The position numbers and the translations under genes were made by a program. This document shows positions 4,851 to 8,363 of a DNA stretch of 8,363 bases, in pieces. This DNA comes from an uncultured Succinatimonas sp. Its GTDB lineage: Bacteria > Pseudomonadota > Gammaproteobacteria > Enterobacterales > Succinivibrionaceae. The stretch lies in the NCBI GenBank assembly GCA_937880335.1, contig CALFLJ010000080.1, forward strand, positions 1 through 8,363. Reading direction: 5' to 3'. The notes beneath the pieces were generated by a model. That model saw only the letters and a list, made by a program, of their open reading frames with translations, was not told the DNA's origin and ran no database searches. The stretch's first letter is position 1. Each line of letters opens with the position of its first letter.

Positions 4851-6437
4851 ATGACAAAAAAAAAGGGTGAAAACTCAACCACCGGACTTAGTAAAATTCT
4901 TTCAAATTTTACAATTTTCAAAAGGTTACTTTTATGCTTTACCTTTATATTTGTTATTTTTCTTGTTGGAACTTTATGCGTAATTAGCACTGTAAATTTG
5001 AAGATAAGTGAGGATGCCGCAGAACAAAAGCAAGGTCTTTTGTTATCAGATAATCTTTACAGTCTGCAAAATGTTCTAATTACAATGCAATCTGAAATAC
5101 AGAAAAAAAATGAATGCATAAATAATATAAAAAACATTCAGACAAGCTTTAATCATAACCTTGTAAAAGATAAAGAACTACAATCAGCCCTTTTGACTTT
5201 AAATCAACATCTAAAGTCTTATATTGATGCCTCATTAAACAATAGTCAAAAAGTATCAGAAGACCTTTTCTTTAATCTAGGAAAAGATATTGTACTTGCA
5301 CAACAAAAGCTTCATAGTTCAACTCTGAATACAAACGAACAAAATAAAAATTTATTGTTTGAAATTAAAACTATTTTATTTATATCTCTTATCGCTACAG
5401 CCATTGTTTCAATCCTTGTTTTAATAGCGATTAGAAGTTCAATTCAGCAGAACCTAAAAATTGTCTGGAACTCACTTTCTCTTTTAGACGCAGGTGACTT
5501 TAGGCGAGAGTATGGTAAATCCCATGGAAAAACAGAATTAGCTCGCATCAATACCATGGTTGATAAAGTTGCTGAAAATATGGATAAAACATTAAGCAAA
5601 GTGCATTCTGATTTTAACCGCATGATGGACGTTTTTGTCCACAATAATCAGCTTCTGCAAGATACTTCTGATGCAATTAGTTCCCAAAGGACAAAAGCAC
5701 AAACAGTAGCATGCGCAACATCTAATCTTGAAAATACGATTTCAAAAATAACAGAATTTGCCAGGTCCACCTTATCTGAGGTACAAAACGCAGAAAAAGC
5801 TTCTGATACTTGTCGTTGTACTATGCAGGACAATATTACAACAACTCATACCCTATCTGAACGCTTACATGCTACATCAGGTGCAATAGGAAAAATAAAT
5901 GAGATGGGCGATCAAATTGGACAAATTGTAAATACCATTGCAGCTATTGCCGATCAAACAAATCTTTTAGCCTTAAATGCAACCATTGAAGCTGCTCGTT
6001 CTGGAGCATATGGACGAGGATTTGCGGTCGTAGCAGATGAAATTAGAGATTTATCGATTAAAACCGCAGCAGCAACTAAAGAGGTTGCAGCTACTATAGG
6101 TAATCTTCAAATCGCTGTAAAAAAATCTGTTGATGTTGTAGCCTCCTGCGAAGGACAAATGAATAATTCCTTACAGCAAAGCTCAAAAGCTAATTCAGCT
6201 ATCGAGGAAATTATGGGCATTATTGCTACCATTACAGATATGAGTGAGCAGATTGTTCAGTCTTGTCAAGATCAATCCCATATGGCATCAGAGGTAAATC
6301 ACAGTATAGCTAATATCAATACCATTACAGAGGATAGCTTTGAACGTTTAACTGAGGCTATAGAAAGCGTAGCGGCAATTCATAAGTTAGCTCAAAGTCA
6401 AGTTAGTGTTTTAAATAATTTCTCTTTTTCAAAGTAA
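4851..6437 (+). CDS. Methyl-accepting chemotaxis protein
   Basis: A 528-residue transmembrane chemoreceptor of the usual layout. Transmembrane helix 1 is at about 25-47, a periplasmic sensing part at about 48-172 that looks helical like a four-helix-bundle domain, helix 2 at about 174-195, HAMP at about 196-247, then the long signalling coiled coil. The CheA/CheW-binding tip is clear: IADQTNLLALNATIEAARSG (366-385) followed by GRGFAVVADEIRDLS (388-402). About 140 residues flank the tip on each side. The C-terminus ends in NNFSFSK without the NWETF-type CheR/CheB tether of Tar and Tsr. The ATG has AAGG (4840-4843) seven bases before it. The ligand cannot be deduced. It is followed by a flagellin gene 125 bases downstream on the same strand. 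Confidence 0.95.
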   Translation: MTKKKGENSTTGLSKILSNFTIFKRLLLCFTFIFVIFLVGTLCVISTVNLKISEDAAEQKQGLLLSDNLYSLQNVLITMQSEIQKKNECINNIKNIQTSFNHNLVKDKELQSALLTLNQHLKSYIDASLNNSQKVSEDLFFNLGKDIVLAQQKLHSSTLNTNEQNKNLLFEIKTILFISLIATAIVSILVLIAIRSSIQQNLKIVWNSLSLLDAGDFRREYGKSHGKTELARINTMVDKVAENMDKTLSKVHSDFNRMMDVFVHNNQLLQDTSDAISSQRTKAQTVACATSNLENTISKITEFARSTLSEVQNAEKASDTCRCTMQDNITTTHTLSERLHATSGAIGKINEMGDQIGQIVNTIAAIADQTNLLALNATIEAARSGAYGRGFAVVADEIRDLSIKTAAATKEVAATIGNLQIAVKKSVDVVASCEGQMNNSLQQSSKANSAIEEIMGIIATITDMSEQIVQSCQDQSHMASEVNHSIANINTITEDSFERLTEAIESVAAIHKLAQSQVSVLNNFSFSK

Positions 6438-6460
6438 GCAAAACCAAAGCTAAAGGTCAG

Positions 6461-6487
6461 ATTTTATACTATTTAATAATATAAAAT
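6461..6487. repeat. AT-rich inverted repeat between chemoreceptor and flagellin genes
   Basis: ATTTTATA (6461-6468) and TATAAAAT (6480-6487) are a perfect 8-bp inverted repeat with an 11-base spacer. It lies just upstream of the putative flagellin promoter. It has no GC and no T-run after it, so it is a poor terminator; an operator-like site is possible. Confidence 0.3.
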
Positions 6488-6488
6488 T

Positions 6489-6504
6489 TGGCATGATTCT
6501 TTCA
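6489..6504 (+). promoter_or_regulatory. Sigma-54-like promoter of the flagellin gene
   Basis: TGGCATG, four bases, then TTTCA resembles the sigma-54 consensus TGGCACG-N4-TTGCA with correct spacing. The -24 GG is present, but the -12 GC is TC here, which is a serious mismatch. A start about 12 bases downstream would be near 6515. Flagellin genes in several gammaproteobacteria use sigma-54 or sigma-28; no good sigma-28 site is seen. Confidence 0.35.
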
Positions 6505-6517
6505 TAAGGTAGTGTAA

Positions 6518-6553
6518 ATGGCAAAACTTCGCCGTCAAAGTTCACTGCCTTAG
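6518..6553 (+). CDS. Possible 11-codon upstream ORF in the flagellin leader
   Basis: An ATG at 6518 opens MAKLRRQSSLP and stops at TAG 6551-6553, and this stop lies inside the flagellin Shine-Dalgarno TAGGAG. The ATG is preceded by AAGG (6506-6509) at eight bases. The same stretch forms a hairpin, GGCA with TGCC and AACTT with AAGTT (6520-6549), so a translating ribosome would melt it. If transcription starts near 6515 as the sigma-54-like site implies, the AAGG would not be in the mRNA, and the ORF would have an almost leaderless start or be silent. Confidence 0.3.
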   Translation: MAKLRRQSSLP

Positions 6554-6562
6554 GAGAGAAAA

Positions 6563-7489
6563 ATGGCTTTATTTTTAAATACTAACGTTTCAGCCTTACT
6601 ATCACAGCGAGCAGTAAACTCTGCTACAAAATCTCTTGACACTTCTTATGAGCGATTAGCATCAGGTTTACGCATAAATTCTGCAAAAGATGATCCCGCT
6701 GGAGTACAGACCTCAGACAGACTTACAGTTCAAATTAATTCATTAAATCAAACCAATCGCAACGCTCAAAATGCAATTTCTTTTGCGCAAACAGCAGAAG
6801 GTGCTATGGACGAAATTACCAATATGCTCCAGCGCATTAGAACACTCTCCTTACAAGCTGCAAACGGAACGTATACAAATGATGATCGCATAGCTCTTCA
6901 ACAGGAGGTTGACCAGCTTAATACAGAAATTTGTCGTATAGCACGTGACACATCCTTTGGCGGAGAGGAAATATTAAATGGAACAGGATCTGTTGTTCGC
7001 TTTCAAATAAGCCCGGATCCAAATTCTCTTATTAAAATTGACCTAAGACCTGGATTTGATACAGATTCATTGGCAAATCTTGCAGCTGATATAAAAGGGG
7101 ATACTTTCAGCCTATGTAAAGATGGCGTAACGACAAGCTATAAATACACCGACGTATTCTCCTTTAAGGTAAATGGAAAAGGAATCAATATTTCAACTGC
7201 AAGCAATGCCCAAATGGTCTTAGGTGGTATTGATGCCCTTATAAATGCGGTGGACTCAAAACGAGCTGAGCTGGGAGCTATACAAAATCGTCTTGAGGCA
7301 ACAATTCGCAATCAAAGTAACGTTAGTGAAAATGTCAGTAACTCTCGATCGGTAATTCGAGATACAGATTTTGCAGAAGAAGTAGCAAAAATGACCTCTG
7401 CTCAGGTTTTGCAACAAGGGGCTGTTAGTATTCTGACACAGGCAAACCAAAAACCCCAAATAGCTCTGCAAATGCTTCAACAAAGCTAA
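6563..7489 (+). CDS. fliC: Flagellin
   Basis: A 308-residue flagellin, the filament subunit exported by the flagellar type III system. The conserved N-terminal D0/D1 part (about 1-140) includes NTNVSALLSQRAV, RLASGLRINSAKDDPAGV (31-48) and MLQRIRTLSLQAANGTY (88-104), the region of the TLR5 contact in other flagellins. The C-terminal D1/D0 part (about 225-308) includes LGAIQNRLEATIRN and RDTDFAEEVAKMTSAQVLQQ. The central variable part is short, so there is little or no D2/D3. Two cysteines, C124 and C185, are unusual; flagellins generally have none, and C124 replaces the asparagine usual in LNAEINRIA-type segments. The ATG follows TAGGAG (6551-6556) with six bases between. It stands alone, without flaG, fliD or fliS next to it. 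Confidence 0.97.
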   Translation: MALFLNTNVSALLSQRAVNSATKSLDTSYERLASGLRINSAKDDPAGVQTSDRLTVQINSLNQTNRNAQNAISFAQTAEGAMDEITNMLQRIRTLSLQAANGTYTNDDRIALQQEVDQLNTEICRIARDTSFGGEEILNGTGSVVRFQISPDPNSLIKIDLRPGFDTDSLANLAADIKGDTFSLCKDGVTTSYKYTDVFSFKVNGKGINISTASNAQMVLGGIDALINAVDSKRAELGAIQNRLEATIRNQSNVSENVSNSRSVIRDTDFAEEVAKMTSAQVLQQGAVSILTQANQKPQIALQMLQQS

Positions 7490-7515
7490 ATAAAAATTTA
7501 AGTGAAATTTTTATT
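7489..7515 (+). terminator. AT-only hairpin after the flagellin gene
   Basis: AATAAAAATTT (7489-7499) and AAATTTTTATT (7505-7515) form an 11-bp stem with a 5-base loop, beginning at the last base of the flagellin stop. It lacks GC pairs and a separate T-run, so it may act more as a 3' stabiliser or weak terminator. Confidence 0.4.
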
Positions 7516-7531
7516 ATAATCATGCTTAAAA

Positions 7532-7559
7532 TTGGCTTTATTTTGCTATGACTGATAAA
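7532..7559 (+). promoter_or_regulatory. Possible promoter of ettA
   Basis: TTGGCT (7532-7537) and GATAAA (7554-7559) with a 16-base spacer each match the sigma-70 consensus at four positions. The start would be about 25 bases before the ettA ATG. Confidence 0.4.
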
Positions 7560-7590
7560 ATTAACAGAGTTTAATTTTTGAGGAAATTGC

Positions 7591-8363
7591 ATGGCTCAGT
7601 TCATTTATACAATGAATCGCGTGGGCAAGATCGTGCCACCTAAAAAACAGATCTTAAAGGATATTTCTTTATCCTTCTTCCCTGGCGCAAAAATTGGTGT
7701 CCTAGGCTTAAACGGTGCTGGTAAATCAACCCTTATCAAAATTATGGCAGGTGTTGATAAAGATTATGAGGGTGAGGCAAGACCACAACCTGGTATTAAG
7801 ATTGGTTATCTACCGCAGGAACCAGTCTTAGATCTCGAAAAGACCGTTAAAGATGTCATAGAAGAATCTTTTGCCGAAGTTAAGCAAGCTTTAACTAGAC
7901 TTGATGAGGTCTATGCAGCTTATGCAGAAGAAGATGCTGACTTTGATGCTTTAGCTAAGGAACAAGCTAAACTTGAAGCTATAATACAAGCTCATGATGG
8001 TCATAATTTAGAGGTTCAAATTGACAAAGCTGCCGATGCTTTACGTTTACCTCCTTTTGACCGCAAAATTAAGGTTTTATCAGGTGGTGAAAGACGTCGT
8101 GTTGCCTTATGCAGACTCTTATTACAAAAGCCTGACATGCTACTCTTAGATGAGCCTACCAACCACTTAGACGCAGAATCTATTGACTGGCTTGAGCAGT
8201 TCTTACATCAATATCCTGGTACTGTAGTTGCTGTAACTCACGATCGTTATTTCTTAGACAATGTTGCAGGATGGATTTTAGAGCTTGACCGCGGTGAGGG
8301 AATTCCGTGGCAAGGAAACTACTCAAGCTGGCTTGATCAAAAAGATCAACGACTTAAAATTGA
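7591..8363 (+). CDS. ettA: Energy-dependent translational throttle protein EttA, N-terminal part
   Basis: The first 257 codons of an ABC-F family ATPase that runs off the right edge; the complete E. coli protein has 555 residues. EttA binds the ribosomal E site and gates the first steps of elongation according to the ATP/ADP ratio. It begins MAQFIYTMNRVGKIVPPK, nearly as in E. coli. The first ABC domain shows Walker A GLNGAGKST (39-47), the Q-loop in YLPQEP, the signature LSGGE (163-167), Walker B LLLDEP (184-189) and the switch histidine H217. The inserted arm segment (about 95-140) with RLDEVYAAYAEEDADFDALA is the ribosome-contacting arm typical of EttA. The start at 7591 is supported by GAGG (7580-7583) seven bases before it. 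There are no transmembrane segments, so it is not a transporter. Confidence 0.97.
   Translation, partial: MAQFIYTMNRVGKIVPPKKQILKDISLSFFPGAKIGVLGLNGAGKSTLIKIMAGVDKDYEGEARPQPGIKIGYLPQEPVLDLEKTVKDVIEESFAEVKQALTRLDEVYAAYAEEDADFDALAKEQAKLEAIIQAHDGHNLEVQIDKAADALRLPPFDRKIKVLSGGERRRVALCRLLLQKPDMLLLDEPTNHLDAESIDWLEQFLHQYPGTVVAVTHDRYFLDNVAGWILELDRGEGIPWQGNYSSWLDQKDQRLKI

Noticed and set aside
4700..4990. Minus-strand frame across the smpB promoter and the chemoreceptor start
   Set aside because: It is the antisense of the chemoreceptor N-terminus and of promoter DNA, with no ribosome site or family match. The same holds for the minus-strand frames at 5444-5644, 5648-5833 and 7256-7483.
6515..6540. 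Sigma-28 promoter with TAAA (6515-6519 area) and GCCGTCAA (6531-6538)
   Set aside because: The gap is about 12 bases instead of 15, and the start would fall almost on the flagellin Shine-Dalgarno.

Overview
The window comes from an AT-rich, flagellated gammaproteobacterium. The evidence is protein-level similarity of SmpB, S15, PNPase and EttA to their Escherichia coli forms, a one-piece tmRNA of 362 nt encoding the tag ANDETYALAA (E. coli: ANDENYALAA), and the rpsO-pnp gene order. Low GC content with motility and chemotaxis genes would fit a gut lineage such as Succinivibrionaceae, but that placement is inference. The content is mostly core genome. I see no intact mobile element, CRISPR array or defence system, and no clearly new biological system. 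The points of interest are RNA-level regulatory structures and one decayed intergenic region.

Layout. Positions 1-911 carry rpsO and the 5' part of pnp on the minus strand, with a promoter, a possible S15 autoregulatory pseudoknot, a terminator hairpin between the genes and a hairpin in the pnp leader. Positions 912-1716 contain no convincing gene: a T-rich stretch holds a possible decayed small membrane-protein frame (1309-1527), followed by a cluster of GTAC repeats resembling an insertion-sequence end (1532-1585). Positions 1717-2143 hold ssrA (tmRNA) on the minus strand with its promoter and terminator. Positions 2219-4062 hold a SulP-family anion/dicarboxylate transporter on the plus strand with a structured leader. 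Positions 4072-4727 hold smpB on the minus strand with promoter and terminator. Positions 4796-6437 hold a chemoreceptor gene and 6563-7489 a short flagellin gene, both plus strand. The window ends inside ettA (7591 onward), an ABC-F translation factor.

How the genes relate. ssrA and smpB encode the two dedicated parts of trans-translation, which rescues stalled ribosomes; they lie 2 kb apart on the same strand with the divergently oriented transporter gene between them. rpsO, pnp and ettA also belong to translation and RNA turnover, so much of the window concerns ribosome function. The chemoreceptor and flagellin form a small motility pair, but no flagellar assembly or chemotaxis kinase genes are present, so the main motility clusters must lie elsewhere.
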